Assembly (NCBI RefSeq): GCF_004122095.1
Contig: NZ_SAWZ01000004.1
Span: 310,001-374,000, forward strand
Reading direction: 5' to 3'
DNA length: 64,000 nucleotides
Source of the DNA: Pseudoxanthomonas composti
GTDB taxonomy: Bacteria; Pseudomonadota; Gammaproteobacteria; Xanthomonadales; Xanthomonadaceae
Made by a program: the position numbers and the translations under genes. Below the pieces are notes generated by a model. That model had not been told where the DNA came from and made no database searches. It saw only the letters and a list, made by a program, of their open reading frames with translations. Shown here piece after piece: positions 50,840 through 60,020 of the stretch (positions within the stretch are counted from its first letter, which is position 1; each line of letters opens with the position of its first letter).

Positions 50840-51610
50840 CTAGGGCGGCACCACCGCCGGCGGCGCGGCGGCCGATCCGTTCCAGCCCAGGTGCTTGTAG
50901 AGGTGATAGCGGGCGATGCCCAACCACTCCACCAGGGCCAGGTCGCAGACCAGCAGGTTGTAGCTGCTCGGGAGCCAGGACGGAAACGGCGCCGCGTAGT
51001 CGCTGCGCGCGGGCAGAGGTTGCAGGCCAAAGTGGCGGAAATACAGCACCGCCCGGCGCATGTGCAGCCCGGAGGTCACCAGCACCACCGGGCCATGCCG
51101 ACGCAGCGCGAGCAGGTCGGTGGTATCGCGCGCGTTCTCCCAGGTGGTGCGAGAGCGCTCCTCCTCGATGATGGCCGCGCGCGGCACGCCCACTTCCACC
51201 AGCAGGGCCGAGTACAGCTCTGCCTCGGTGCGACCCAGGCCCGCCGGGTCGCCGCCGGAGACCACCACTGTGCATCCGCGTGTGGCGGCCACGCAGGCAT
51301 CGTAGAGCTGCGCGGTGCGCAGGATGCGGCTGTAGGCCAGCGACTGCGGCTCCACGCCCCCCTCCTGCGGCAGGCGCTGCATGCCCATGCCCAGCAGCAC
51401 GATCACCGCATCGGGTTGCCAGGCGATGCGGGTGGGCGCGGCGTAGCCTGCCTGCAGGCTGTTGGTGATCCAGCGGGTGGCGATGCCGTTGCCCAGCAGC
51501 CAGAAGACCGCCACCCAGGCCAGACCCAGCGCGCGCGCCGTCCGCCGCCAGCGCAGGCGCCAGAGCAGCAGCAGGAAGGACACACCCAGGGCGAACAGGA
51601 CGAGGGACAT
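50840..51610 (-). CDS. YdcF/ElyC-type DUF218 membrane protein
   Basis: A 256-residue protein with two N-terminal transmembrane helices (about 2-18 and 28-42) and a periplasmic DUF218 domain: DAVIVLLGMGM, TVVVSGGDPAG, SRTTWENARDT, VVLVTSGLHMRRA. Relatives such as ElyC act in envelope or peptidoglycan-precursor homeostasis, and YdcF binds adenosylmethionine; neither role can be assigned here. Monocistronic. Confidence 0.9.
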   Translation of the reverse strand: MSLVLFALGVSFLLLLWRLRWRRTARALGLAWVAVFWLLGNGIATRWITNSLQAGYAAPTRIAWQPDAVIVLLGMGMQRLPQEGGVEPQSLAYSRILRTAQLYDACVAATRGCTVVVSGGDPAGLGRTEAELYSALLVEVGVPRAAIIEEERSRTTWENARDTTDLLALRRHGPVVLVTSGLHMRRAVLYFRHFGLQPLPARSDYAAPFPSWLPSSYNLLVCDLALVEWLGIARYHLYKHLGWNGSAAAPPAVVPP

Positions 51611-51810
51611 GGACAGCCAGGAGGCGGTGACGGTCCAAGGCTAGCAGCCGCGCCTGACTCGCTGCTGGCGGGGGGATGGCCGGCGACAGGGTTCTTTATC
51701 AATGTACGGGCGCGCTGGCTTCCTGGTGAAGCACGCTGGGTTGAGACTTCTCCAACCTCTGGCCCCATCCATGAGCTGTCTTGGCCTCACCTGCGCCAAA
51801 TGCCCACTGC

Positions 51811-51884
51811 CTTGTGGGAGCGGCTTCAGCCGCGAATGGGCTTGACCGGTAACGCCTCTTCGCGGCTGAAACCGCTCCCACAAG
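51811..51884. repeat. REP-like inverted repeat, copy 2
   Basis: Arms 51811-51836 and 51859-51884 pair with one mismatch; sequence matches the 4782-4851 element in stem and loop (ACCGGTAA against ATCGGTAA). It lies in the 421-base gap between the YdcF gene and the TonB receptor, both on the minus strand. At 51902-51919 follows a half-copy of the arm from the 34779-34890 element. Confidence 0.9.
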
Positions 51885-51974
51885 AAAAACTGTTCCCTCA
51901 GGGCCACCGCCCGCCGGACCACGGCCTGTTGAAGCGGTGAAGCGAGAACGCCGCCACTCTCCTGACCGACGGCC

Positions 51975-52007
51975 AAAAAAAACGCCGACGGACAAGCCGT
52001 CGGCGTT
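51975..52007 (-). terminator. Intrinsic terminator of the TonB receptor gene
   Basis: On the minus strand an 11-bp stem (52007-51997 with 51991-51981, CGCCGACGG core, five-base loop) runs into eight T residues (51982-51975). It starts 25 bases after the receptor stop codon. Confidence 0.93.
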
Positions 52008-52031
52008 CGTGCTTTCAGGCACGGGGGAAGA

Positions 52032-55000
52032 TCAGAACTTGTAATTCACACCCAGGAAGGCGATGCGACCGGCGTAGCTGTTGCTGTTGAAGCGCGCCTG
52101 GGTGTCGTTGCCCAGGTAGGAGCGCGTCTCTTCTTCCGTCAGGTTGAGGACCGACGCGGTCACGCTGAGCGCCGGGGTGAAGTTGTAGGCGGCGTTGAGG
52201 TCGATCTGGGTGTACGGCTCCTGATACACGTTCAGGCGACTGACGAGGCCCTCGACCACTTCGCCACGACGGTTGTAGGAAGCTCGCAGCAGCAGTGGGC
52301 CCTTTTCGTAGAACACGGTGAGATTGGTCTGGTTGGCGGCGCTGCCGACCAGGGGTGACTTGCCCACGTCCGTACCATCGGCCAGGGTGACAGCGGCTTC
52401 ATTGGTGCGGTTGTAGGTGTAGTTGGCTTGCAGGCCCAGGCCGAAGTCGAAGGTGTGCTGCGCATAGACTTCCACGCCCTCGGACACCGCGTCGCGACCG
52501 CTGGCCGTGGTGGAGAAGTTCTGCACCGTGACCGTCTGCCCACCGATGTCCTGGGTAATGTCCTGCTGGACCGGCAGCGTGAAGTTGCTGACGTTCTTGC
52601 GGAACAGGCCGATACCGGCGACGGAACCAGGCTGGAAGTACCACTCCAGCCCCAGGTCGTACTGGGTCGCCAGGTACGGCATCAGCGCCTTGTTGCTGCC
52701 CGAGCCGAACCAGCCCTGCTGGTCGCCGCCACCGATCAGACGGCGGTCGTTGACGTACTCCTCGCTATAGAAGTTCAAGCTACCGGGTGCCGCCAGTGCG
52801 TTGTAGCCCGGACGTGACATGACCCGGGAAGCCGCGCCGCGCAGCAGCAGCGTGTCGGTCAGGTCGTAGGACACGTTGAGGCTGGGCAGGCGGTTGACGT
52901 AGCTGCGGTCCAGCGAGGTGACCACGAAGGTGGAGATGTGGCCACTGGCGGGATTGGTCTGGCTGTCCGGCAGCGTGGTGAAGCCGCTGATGCAGCCCGA
53001 ACCGGCCGGGGCGCCGGCGGCGGGCAGGTTGCCGGGCAGGCAGGGGATCGGGTTACCGGCGGCGTCGTCGAAGAAGTAGTCGTTGAAGTAGTCGACGCGA
53101 TCGGTCGAATCAGCGTACTGCTCGGTCTTGACGATGCGCAGTCCCAGGTTACCGCGCAGGCGCTCGGTGCGGAAGTTGGCCTGCAGGTAGGCCGAATAGA
53201 TCTTCTCCTCGACGTTGTAGACGAAGTTGTCTTCCTGGCGGGTCTGCATCGGCCCGTAGGTGTTGTTGAGGTAGTCGATGTAGCCCGGGTAGTTGATCGC
53301 AGGGAAGACGTTGGTGTTGAAGCCGCCGGCAATGTTGCCCAGCGAACCCGGCTGCAGGAACTCGCCGCGGAACACCGAGGCCGCCGGGTCGCAACCGGCC
53401 TGGTAGCGGCTGTCGTAGTCGGCCGGGTCGGCGCCCTGGCAGACCCAGTAATTGTTGCCGGTGCTGCGGCGGGTGCCGCCGTCGCGATACTTCACGCCGA
53501 ACTGCACCGAATCCAGGAACGTGCTCTCCGCGTCGGTGCGCCAGGTGAAGTCGGTCTGGGCGAACTTCTGCCAGGTGCTGTTGCGCGTCCAGGTCGAGCC
53601 GGTGGAGCCCAGGTCGATTTCGCCGATGCCGTTGCGCAGGTTCTCCAGCACTTCCGGGGAGACGGTCAGAGACGGTGTGCCGCTGAGGTCCCAACGGGTG
53701 TAGTAGTTGCCCAGCGTGTAGCTGCCATCGCCGTTGAGCGTGGTGCCGTTGCCGCCCGCGTTGGGCCGGCGCGGCTTGACCGGCATGGACAACACCATCT
53801 CCGGGCCGCCCGTGGCCCAGGTGCGGCCGCCCTTGAAGATCACGTCCAGATCCTCGGTGCGCCAGGCCAGCTCGAAGTCGGCCGTCTGCGAACGCGCTTT
53901 CTGGCGGTTGTAGCCACCGGCGATCCACGGCGTGGGGATAGTGCAGTCGTCAGGGCCGAAACCGTTGGCACCTTCAACGGGATCACCGATGCCTGCAGCG
54001 GTCGCCGCTTCGTTGGAGCAGTAGTAGGTCTTTCCAGGATGGACGCGATACTCCGCGCCAGTGACAATCGTGCCGCTCGGATCAAAGCTCAACCCGTCGA
54101 GAAGGCGTCCGCCTTCCCAGTTGTCATCGGGCCGGTAGCGGGCCAGGTTCCACTCCGGGATCGACAGCGTGTTGGTGACCTGCTCCTGCTCCAGATCGAA
54201 GCGGAAGTAGTTGGCCGTCATGGTCAGGTTGTCGTGGGGCTTGAACTGCAGCGTCAGCTGCCCGCCCTTGCGCTCGCGGTCCTCTTCCCGGCTCTGGAAG
54301 TTGACCACGTTGGGCATCATGAAGTCGACGTAGCTGTTGCCGTTCTGGTCGTTGAAGCCCGACTCGCCATACCAATAGCTGCCGAAGCCGTTTGGATTGC
54401 CATACACATCCGTCGCCGGCCGGGTGTCCCTGTCGTCCGTGTACCAATTCCACGCGCTGGTGTTGGCGCCCAGCGTGCGCACGGTGCGCTTCTGCTGGGT
54501 GTAGCCGACGAACACGCCGAAGCGCTCTTCCTTGTCGTGCCAGGAGTAGGACCCGGCGAACTGGCCGTCGGTCTTCTCGGTGGTGTCGGCATAGGTGCCT
54601 TCGGCCGAGACGAAGCCGCTGTTGGCCTCCTGCTCCAGTGGGCGACGGGTGTGCAGGATCACCGTGCCGCCGATGCCGCCCTCGTCGATGCGCGCCTCGG
54701 GCGTCTTGAACAGCTCGGAGCTGGACAGCAGGTTGGACGGCAGCAGGGTGTAGTTGAACGAGCGCGTCGGGTCGCCGTTGGTCTCGGCGGTGGCCACGTA
54801 GTTGCCGTTGAGCTCGGTCAGGGTCAGCTCCGAGGACAGGCCGCGCACGCTGACGTTCTTACCTTCGCCGCCATCGCGGGTGATGATCACGCCCGGCACG
54901 CGCTGCAGCGCGTCGGCCACGTTCTTGTCCGGGAACTTGCCCACGTCCTCGGCGGTGATCACCTCCACGATTGCGTTGGCGTTGCGCTTCTGGTCCAGGC

Positions 55001-55223
55001 TCTTCTCGATCGCATAGCGGTAGCCGGTGACGGCCACCGTATCGAGGTTGGTCGCTTCGGTGGACTGGTCCGAGGGCGCCGAGGCCTGGGTCTGGACCTG
55101 CTCTGCGGGCACCGCCGCCTGTTGGGCGAGGGCATGGAATGGCACAACGGCGCAGGAGGCCAGCGTGAAGGCGATGGCCGCCGACAGCGGATTCCTGGAA
55201 CGTGTACGGGACGACAGACTCAT
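52032..55223 (-). CDS. TonB-dependent receptor, Xanthomonas/Caulobacter type
   Basis: A 1063-residue receptor of the long TIGR01782-like type common in Xanthomonadaceae. Signal peptide to about residue 34 (FHALA); a TonB-box-like stretch NLDTVAVTGYRYAIEKSLDQKRNA; plug from about 65 to 190 (VADALQRVPGVIITRDGGEGKNVSVRGL); then a long barrel ending in Phe (LGVNYKF). These receptors usually import plant- or algal-derived sugars, sometimes peptides; no sugar enzyme lies beside it to indicate the ligand. AGGAGAGGG precedes the ATG at 55223. It has its own terminator and a long upstream region. Confidence 0.94.
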   Translation of the reverse strand: MSLSSRTRSRNPLSAAIAFTLASCAVVPFHALAQQAAVPAEQVQTQASAPSDQSTEATNLDTVAVTGYRYAIEKSLDQKRNANAIVEVITAEDVGKFPDKNVADALQRVPGVIITRDGGEGKNVSVRGLSSELTLTELNGNYVATAETNGDPTRSFNYTLLPSNLLSSSELFKTPEARIDEGGIGGTVILHTRRPLEQEANSGFVSAEGTYADTTEKTDGQFAGSYSWHDKEERFGVFVGYTQQKRTVRTLGANTSAWNWYTDDRDTRPATDVYGNPNGFGSYWYGESGFNDQNGNSYVDFMMPNVVNFQSREEDRERKGGQLTLQFKPHDNLTMTANYFRFDLEQEQVTNTLSIPEWNLARYRPDDNWEGGRLLDGLSFDPSGTIVTGAEYRVHPGKTYYCSNEAATAAGIGDPVEGANGFGPDDCTIPTPWIAGGYNRQKARSQTADFELAWRTEDLDVIFKGGRTWATGGPEMVLSMPVKPRRPNAGGNGTTLNGDGSYTLGNYYTRWDLSGTPSLTVSPEVLENLRNGIGEIDLGSTGSTWTRNSTWQKFAQTDFTWRTDAESTFLDSVQFGVKYRDGGTRRSTGNNYWVCQGADPADYDSRYQAGCDPAASVFRGEFLQPGSLGNIAGGFNTNVFPAINYPGYIDYLNNTYGPMQTRQEDNFVYNVEEKIYSAYLQANFRTERLRGNLGLRIVKTEQYADSTDRVDYFNDYFFDDAAGNPIPCLPGNLPAAGAPAGSGCISGFTTLPDSQTNPASGHISTFVVTSLDRSYVNRLPSLNVSYDLTDTLLLRGAASRVMSRPGYNALAAPGSLNFYSEEYVNDRRLIGGGDQQGWFGSGSNKALMPYLATQYDLGLEWYFQPGSVAGIGLFRKNVSNFTLPVQQDITQDIGGQTVTVQNFSTTASGRDAVSEGVEVYAQHTFDFGLGLQANYTYNRTNEAAVTLADGTDVGKSPLVGSAANQTNLTVFYEKGPLLLRASYNRRGEVVEGLVSRLNVYQEPYTQIDLNAAYNFTPALSVTASVLNLTEEETRSYLGNDTQARFNSNSYAGRIAFLGVNYKF

Positions 55224-55268
55224 TGCAACCCTCTCCTGTTGAATGACGGCACGGCGCCAATATGAAAC

Positions 55269-55369
55269 GATCCAGTTCACGCCGCCTTCACTGGATCTGC
55301 TGGCCTGCACAATGAAAAGCGACGCTTTTGGCGTCGGCCGCACCGTGCAAGCCTGGCTGGATTTAAATC
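55269..55369. promoter_or_regulatory. Candidate leader dyads upstream of TonB receptor
   Basis: Three inverted repeats lie upstream of the receptor: GATCCAGT-N13-ACTGGATC (55269-55297), GACGC-TTTTG-GCGTC (55321-55335) and the AT-rich palindrome GATTTAAATC (55360-55369). One or more may be repressor operators or leader hairpins. No promoter boxes could be fixed. Confidence 0.35.
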
Positions 55370-55618
55370 GTTCTAAATTCGCGACGACGATGTACCACGG
55401 GCATTCTCCAAGCGCATGTTGCGTCGCAGCGCACGGCATACATGACAGCGCTGCCACGTCCCCGGAATAAACCGGTTACAACCGGGGAAGGAATGCGACA
55501 TCACACGCATTTTCGGAACGCTTAACAATTGGAGTAATCAGGATTTCGTTCGCGCGTGAGCCGCGCCAGGGACCGGTCGGAAAACGGCCAGCTGCGCGCC
55601 GCCTGCGCGGCCGTGCGC

Positions 55619-55647
55619 TTGACCCATCCGGTGCAGCGGCGTACCGT
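55619..55647 (+). promoter_or_regulatory. metE: Candidate sigma-70 promoter of metE leader
   Basis: TTGACC (55619-55624) and TACCGT (55642-55647) are separated by 17 bases. Transcription would begin near 55654, just before the conserved 5' part of the cobalamin riboswitch, which supports the call. Confidence 0.5.
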
Positions 55648-55656
55648 CGCCTCTGT

Positions 55657-55885
55657 CAAGGTTTCATCGCTTTATCTCAATGAAGCGATGGATTAAACGG
55701 GAATCCGGTGACGCCGCGTTTCGACACGGCCACTCCGGAGCTGCCCCGCAGCGGTAACTGGAAACGACCCCCGCCACCAGCACTGGCCGACGCCTACCAG
55801 CGTCACCGGGAAGCGGCGGGCAGTAGGTGGCCTGGAAGTTCGCTCCCGCGCCGTGTCCACAAGCCCGAAGACCGGCCCTGGCCGG
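55657..55885 (+). ncRNA. Cobalamin (B12) riboswitch
   Basis: The conserved core is clear: GGGAATCCGGTG (55699-55711), then ACTCCGGAGCTGCCCCGCAG (55732-55751) and CGGTAACTG. The closing 3' box is AGCCCGAAGACCGGCC (55862-55877). Cobalamin riboswitches lower expression of downstream genes when adenosyl- or methylcobalamin is present. The switch lies upstream of metE, the B12-independent methionine synthase, the classic target. Ends are approximate. Confidence 0.9.
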
Positions 55886-55906
55886 AAGACCATTCCCGGT
55901 CTTCCG
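55883..55906 (+). promoter_or_regulatory. Candidate riboswitch expression-platform hairpin
   Basis: CGGAAGACC (55883-55891) and GGTCTTCCG (55898-55906) form a 9-bp hairpin right after the aptamer. The same GGTCTTC can instead pair with GAAGACC inside the aptamer's 3' box (55867-55873), giving mutually exclusive folds as needed for switching. No T-run follows, so control may act on translation or through Rho. Confidence 0.5.
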
Positions 55907-56123
55907 CTTCGACCTGGAACCGCTCGCGGGAGCGGCACGGGCGCGTGGTGCGGTGGGCCTTCAGGCCCGGCCGCGGGCGTGCGCGTGCGGTGGCCGCGCA
56001 CGGAACCGGTTCGCCCGCGGGGGCGAAGGTCGCTGGCGTGGCAGAGAGCGCTCCGATCGGGGCGCCGCCCTGGCGCGCGGTTCCTTCGTTCCTCATGCCC
56101 ACACGCACTGAGGATCCATCCAC

Positions 56124-58415
56124 ATGACCATCGTCACCAACCTCGGCTTCCCCCGTATCGGGCCACGCCGGGAGCTCAAGCACGCCCTGGAACGCTTCTG
56201 GCGCGGGGAAGACACCGGCGAATCCCTGCAGGCCACCGCACGCGGCCTGCGACTGAAGCATTGGAAGCTGCAGCGCCAGGCCGGCGCCGAGCTGCTGCCC
56301 AGCAACGACTTCTCGCTCTACGACCAGGTGCTGGACACGGCCTTCCTGTTCGACGCGATCCCGCAGCGCTACCGCGCCTTGGCCGATGCCGACCCGCTGG
56401 CCGGCTACTTCGCCATGGCCCGCGGCCACCAGGCTGGCGGGATCGACCTGCGCGCGCTGGAAATGACCAAGTGGTTCGACACCAACTACCACTACCTGGT
56501 GCCGGAGCTGCAGGCCGGGCAGGGCTTCGCCCTGCGCGGGGACAAGCCGGTGGCCGAGTTCCTGGAAGCCAGGGCGGCCGGCTTCAGTACCCGGCCGGTG
56601 CTGCTGGGGCCGGTGAGCTTCCTGCTGCTGTCCAAGACCACCGACGGCAGCGATCGGCTGGCGCTGCTGGATCGTCTGCTGCCGGTCTACGCGCAGCTGC
56701 TGGAGCGACTGGCCGCAGCCGGCGCCGAGTGGGTGCAGATCGATGAGCCGACGCTGGTGCTGGACCTGGACGAAGCAGCGCAGGCCGCCTTCGCCCACGC
56801 CTACGCCTTCCTGGCCACGGCCGAGCGCCCCAGGCTGCTGCTGACCACCTACTTCGGCGCCCTGGGCGAGAACCTCGCGCTGGCCGCGCAGCTGTCGGTC
56901 GATGGCCTGCACGTGGACCTGGTGCGGGCGCCCGAGCAACTGGACGCCGTGTTGCAGCACCTGCCCAAGGGGCGTGTGCTCTCGGCGGGCCTCATCAACG
57001 GGCGCAACGTCTGGCGCGGCAACCTGGACAACGCGCTGACCCTGGCCCGCTACGCGCAGGGACATGTGGGTGCGGACCAGCTGTGGCTGGCGCCCTCGTG
57101 CTCGCTGCTGCACGTGCCGGTGGATCTGGAGCAGGAAAAAACGCTGGACGCCGAGTTGGCCTCCTGGCTGGCCTTCGCCCGCCAGAAGCTGGGCGAACTG
57201 CGGGTGCTGGCCGACGCGCTGGAGGGCAAGGACGGCGCGGAGGCCGCGCTGGACGCGCAACGTGCCTGCCTGGCGTCGCGGCGCGCCTCGCCCCGCGTGC
57301 ATCGCACCGAGGTCGCCCAACGCCTGGCGGCCCTGGGCGCGCGGGACAGCAGACGCGCCACTGCCCACGCCCAGCGTCGCATCGTGCAGCAGGCCGCCTT
57401 CGACCTGCCGGTGTATCCGACCACCACCATCGGCTCCTTCCCGCAGACCCAGCAGGTGCGCCAGGCGCGTGCCCAGTACAAGTCCGGCAAGCTCACAGAG
57501 GCCGACTACGATGCCTTCATTGCCGTCGAGACCGAGCGCTGCGTGCGCTTCCAGGAGCAGATCGGCCTGGACGTGCTGGTGCACGGCGAGTACGAGCGCA
57601 ACGACATGGTCGAATACTTCGGCGAGCAGCTCGAGGGCTTTGCCTTCACCAAGCTGGGCTGGGTGCAGAGCTACGGCAGCCGCTGCGTCAAGCCGCCGAT
57701 CATCTACGGCGACGTGGTGCGCCCCGCGCCGATGACCGTGCGCTGGTCGCAGTACGCGCAGTCGCTGACCAGGCGACCGATGAAGGGCATGCTGACCGGG
57801 CCGGTGACGATGCTGCAGTGGTCCTTCGTGCGCGACGACCAGGCGCGCAGCGAGACCTGCCGGCAGATCGCGCTGGCCCTGCGCGATGAGGTCCTGGACC
57901 TGGAGGAGGCCGGCATCGGCATCCTCCAGATCGACGAGCCGGCCATCCGCGAGGGCCTGCCGCTGCGGCGCGGCGACTGGAAGGCCTATCTGGACTGGGC
58001 GGTGGAGGCCTTCGGCATTTGTTCCTCCGGCGTGCGCGATGCCACCCAGATCCACACCCACATGTGCTATTCCGAGTTCAACGACATCATCGACGCGGTG
58101 GCGGCGATGGACGCGGACGTCATCTCCATCGAGACCTCGCGCTCGCGCATGGAGCTGCTGGATGCCTTCGTGCAGTTCCGCTATCCCAACCAGATCGGGC
58201 CGGGCGTGTACGACATCCACTCGCCCCGCGTGCCCTCCACCGGAGAGATGGTGGAGCTGCTGCGCAAGGCGCGCGCGGTGCTGGCGGCCGAGCAGCTGTG
58301 GGTCAACCCGGACTGCGGCCTGAAAACCCGCGGCTGGGAGGAAACCGGCCACGCCCTGGCGCAGATGGTGGACGCCGCGCGCATCCTGCGTGCGGATCTG
58401 GCCCAGGCCGCCTGA
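56124..58415 (+). CDS. metE: Cobalamin-independent methionine synthase
   Basis: A 763-residue enzyme with the two barrel halves of MetE. The N-terminal domain begins [15 protein letters not shown]; the C-terminal catalytic domain begins [18 protein letters not shown]. Zinc ligands H646 and C648 (HTHMCYSEF) and C731 ([10 protein letters not shown]) are present. It transfers a methyl group from 5-methyl-THF-triglutamate to homocysteine. The upstream B12 riboswitch would shut it down when the B12-dependent MetH can work, implying a metH elsewhere in the genome. Length and motifs are complete. Confidence 0.98.
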   Translation: MTIVTNLGFPRIGPRRELKHALERFWRGEDTGESLQATARGLRLKHWKLQRQAGAELLPSNDFSLYDQVLDTAFLFDAIPQRYRALADADPLAGYFAMARGHQAGGIDLRALEMTKWFDTNYHYLVPELQAGQGFALRGDKPVAEFLEARAAGFSTRPVLLGPVSFLLLSKTTDGSDRLALLDRLLPVYAQLLERLAAAGAEWVQIDEPTLVLDLDEAAQAAFAHAYAFLATAERPRLLLTTYFGALGENLALAAQLSVDGLHVDLVRAPEQLDAVLQHLPKGRVLSAGLINGRNVWRGNLDNALTLARYAQGHVGADQLWLAPSCSLLHVPVDLEQEKTLDAELASWLAFARQKLGELRVLADALEGKDGAEAALDAQRACLASRRASPRVHRTEVAQRLAALGARDSRRATAHAQRRIVQQAAFDLPVYPTTTIGSFPQTQQVRQARAQYKSGKLTEADYDAFIAVETERCVRFQEQIGLDVLVHGEYERNDMVEYFGEQLEGFAFTKLGWVQSYGSRCVKPPIIYGDVVRPAPMTVRWSQYAQSLTRRPMKGMLTGPVTMLQWSFVRDDQARSETCRQIALALRDEVLDLEEAGIGILQIDEPAIREGLPLRRGDWKAYLDWAVEAFGICSSGVRDATQIHTHMCYSEFNDIIDAVAAMDADVISIETSRSRMELLDAFVQFRYPNQIGPGVYDIHSPRVPSTGEMVELLRKARAVLAAEQLWVNPDCGLKTRGWEETGHALAQMVDAARILRADLAQAA

Positions 58416-58600
58416 AAGCGCACCGCCATGCCCGCGCGAAAGCGGGCGTGGCGGTGCATGTGGCCTGCCGATCCCACGCCGTGGAACCGGCGCGTGCCTT
58501 GCGCGCCGACCGGCTCGTTCTGGTAACGGTTCCACCACGGCAGCGGGCTTGGGGGTTGCGTACACTCGACGGCCCCCACCCATCACAGGAGTTGCCGACC

Positions 58601-59494
58601 GTGTCAATCAACCAGGCGCAGCGGGACAAGATCGCATCCGGCCAGGGCTTCATCGCCGCACTCGACCAGAGTGGCGGCAGCACGCCCAAGGCGCTCAAGC
58701 TTTATGGCGTGGACGAGTCCGCGTACTCGGGCGAGGCGGAGATGTTCGCCCAGGTGCACAAGATGCGCGAGCGCATCGTCTCCAGCCCGGCCTTCAACGG
58801 CGAGCGCGTGGTCGGTGCCATCCTGTTCGAACGCACCCTGGATGACAGCTTCGGCGGCCAGGACGCGGCGCAGTACCTGTGGGAGACCAAGCAGGTCGTG
58901 CCGTTCCTGAAGATCGACAAGGGCCTTGAGGACGAGGCCAATGGCGTGCAGCTGCTCAAGCCCATCCCGGGCCTGGCCGAGCTGCTGTCCAAGGCCAAGG
59001 CCAAGGGCGTGTTCGGCACCAAGGAGCGCTCGGTCATCAAGGCCAACAACGCCCAGGGCATCGCCGCGGTGCTGGACCAGCAGTTCGAACTGGGACAGCA
59101 GGTGCTGGACGCGGGCCTGGTGCCGATCATCGAGCCGGAGGTGGACATCAAGGCCGCCGACAAGGCCGAAATCGAAGCGACGATGAAGCAGGGATTGATC
59201 GAGCGCCTGGACAAGGTCGATGCGGCCACCCCGGTGATCCTCAAGCTCACCCTGCCCAGCGTGGACGGCTCCTTCCAGGAGTTGGTCGACCACCCCAGCG
59301 TGCTCAAGGTGGTGGCCCTGTCCGGCGGCTACAGCCGCGACGAAGCCAACGCCAAGCTGGCCCGCAACCCCGGCATCATCGCCAGCTTCAGCCGCGCCCT
59401 GACTGAGGGCCTGAGCGCGCAGCAGAGCGATGACGAATTCAACGCCACGCTGGACGCGACCATCGAGTCGATCTATCGCGCCTCGATCGCCTGA
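58601..59494 (+). CDS. fda: Class I fructose-bisphosphate aldolase
   Basis: A 297-residue aldolase of the short bacterial class I type (as in Staphylococcus Fda). It opens SINQAQRDKIASGQGFIAALDQSGGSTPKAL; Lys103-Lys107 lie in PFLKIDKGL and Lys215 in VILKLTLPS is the likely Schiff-base lysine. It cleaves fructose 1,6-bisphosphate in glycolysis/gluconeogenesis without metal. The start is GTG at 58601 with AGGAG nine bases upstream. It is followed by a cluster of three-hairpin repeats. Confidence 0.93.
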   Translation: MSINQAQRDKIASGQGFIAALDQSGGSTPKALKLYGVDESAYSGEAEMFAQVHKMRERIVSSPAFNGERVVGAILFERTLDDSFGGQDAAQYLWETKQVVPFLKIDKGLEDEANGVQLLKPIPGLAELLSKAKAKGVFGTKERSVIKANNAQGIAAVLDQQFELGQQVLDAGLVPIIEPEVDIKAADKAEIEATMKQGLIERLDKVDAATPVILKLTLPSVDGSFQELVDHPSVLKVVALSGGYSRDEANAKLARNPGIIASFSRALTEGLSAQQSDDEFNATLDATIESIYRASIA

Positions 59495-59680
59495 CCGGCC
59501 AAGGCCAGGCTGGCCGGCTGCGAGGCCCCGCTTCGGCGCGAGGCTGTTGACCTGAGCGAGGCGGGGCTTGCGATCGATGGATCACGGGTCCTGGAAATCC
59601 CAACCGCCACCGGCGCCATTGGCCGGGGCGGTACTCCAGGCGCGGACGGGCCATCCCGAGCCAAGTTGAAATAGGCGCCC

Positions 59681-59748
59681 GGCGGACAAGCCCCGCCACA
59701 TCCACCCCACGTAGGGTGGATGGCGCTCTTCCATCCACCATCACCGCC
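59681..59748. repeat. Three-hairpin repeat, variant copy
   Basis: A diverged unit: GGCGGACAAGCCCCGCC for the first stem, CCCCACGTAGGGTGGATGG and a CCATCCACC second stem in place of TCATCCACC, with the matching GGATGG on the other side. It lies between the convergent aldolase and LysR genes. Confidence 0.85.
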
Positions 59749-59761
59749 AGACGCAACGCAA

Positions 59762-59785
59762 AGAGGCCGCTCGTCAGCGGCCTCT
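59762..59785. terminator. Terminator-like hairpin within repeat cluster
   Basis: AGAGGCCGC (59762-59770), six-base loop, GCGGCCTCT (59777-59785) forms a perfect 9-bp stem, with TTT on the minus-strand side. It lies between two repeat copies and may end either convergent transcript. Confidence 0.4.
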
Positions 59786-59812
59786 CCGTGATCCATGCGC
59801 ATCGATCACGTT

Positions 59813-59877
59813 GGTGGACAAGCTTCGCGTTGTCCGTCCCACGTAGGGTGGATGACGCTGTTTCATCCACCATTCGC
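59813..59877. repeat. Three-hairpin repeat, near-canonical copy
   Basis: GGTGGACAAGCTTCGCGTTG matches copies 2 and 3 exactly; the second half of stem 1 reads TTGTCCGTC. The second stem GGTGGATGA/TCATCCACC is perfect. Confidence 0.9.
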
Positions 59878-59931
59878 AAACGAACGACGTGTGCACGGCG
59901 GCATCCCAGCTCCAGCCGCCGCGTGCGCCTC

Positions 59932-59998
59932 GGTGGACAAGCTTCGCCTTGTCCACCCTACGTGGGTGAATGGCGCGCTTGAATGCGCCATCGCCGCG
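59932..59998. repeat. Three-hairpin repeat, copy with altered second stem
   Basis: Stem 1 is GGTGGACAAG-cttcgc-CTTGTCCACC (10 bp, longer than usual through a paired G:C change). The usual second stem is replaced by AATGGCGCGCTTGAATGCGCCAT, where ATGGCGC pairs with GCGCCAT. Confidence 0.85.
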
Positions 59999-60020
59999 TA
60001 AGGGGCTAGGCAAGTGGCCT

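Noticed and set aside
52938-55265. 775-codon frame opposite the TonB receptor
   Set aside because: Composition is that of an antisense frame; the receptor has a full signal, plug, barrel and terminator.
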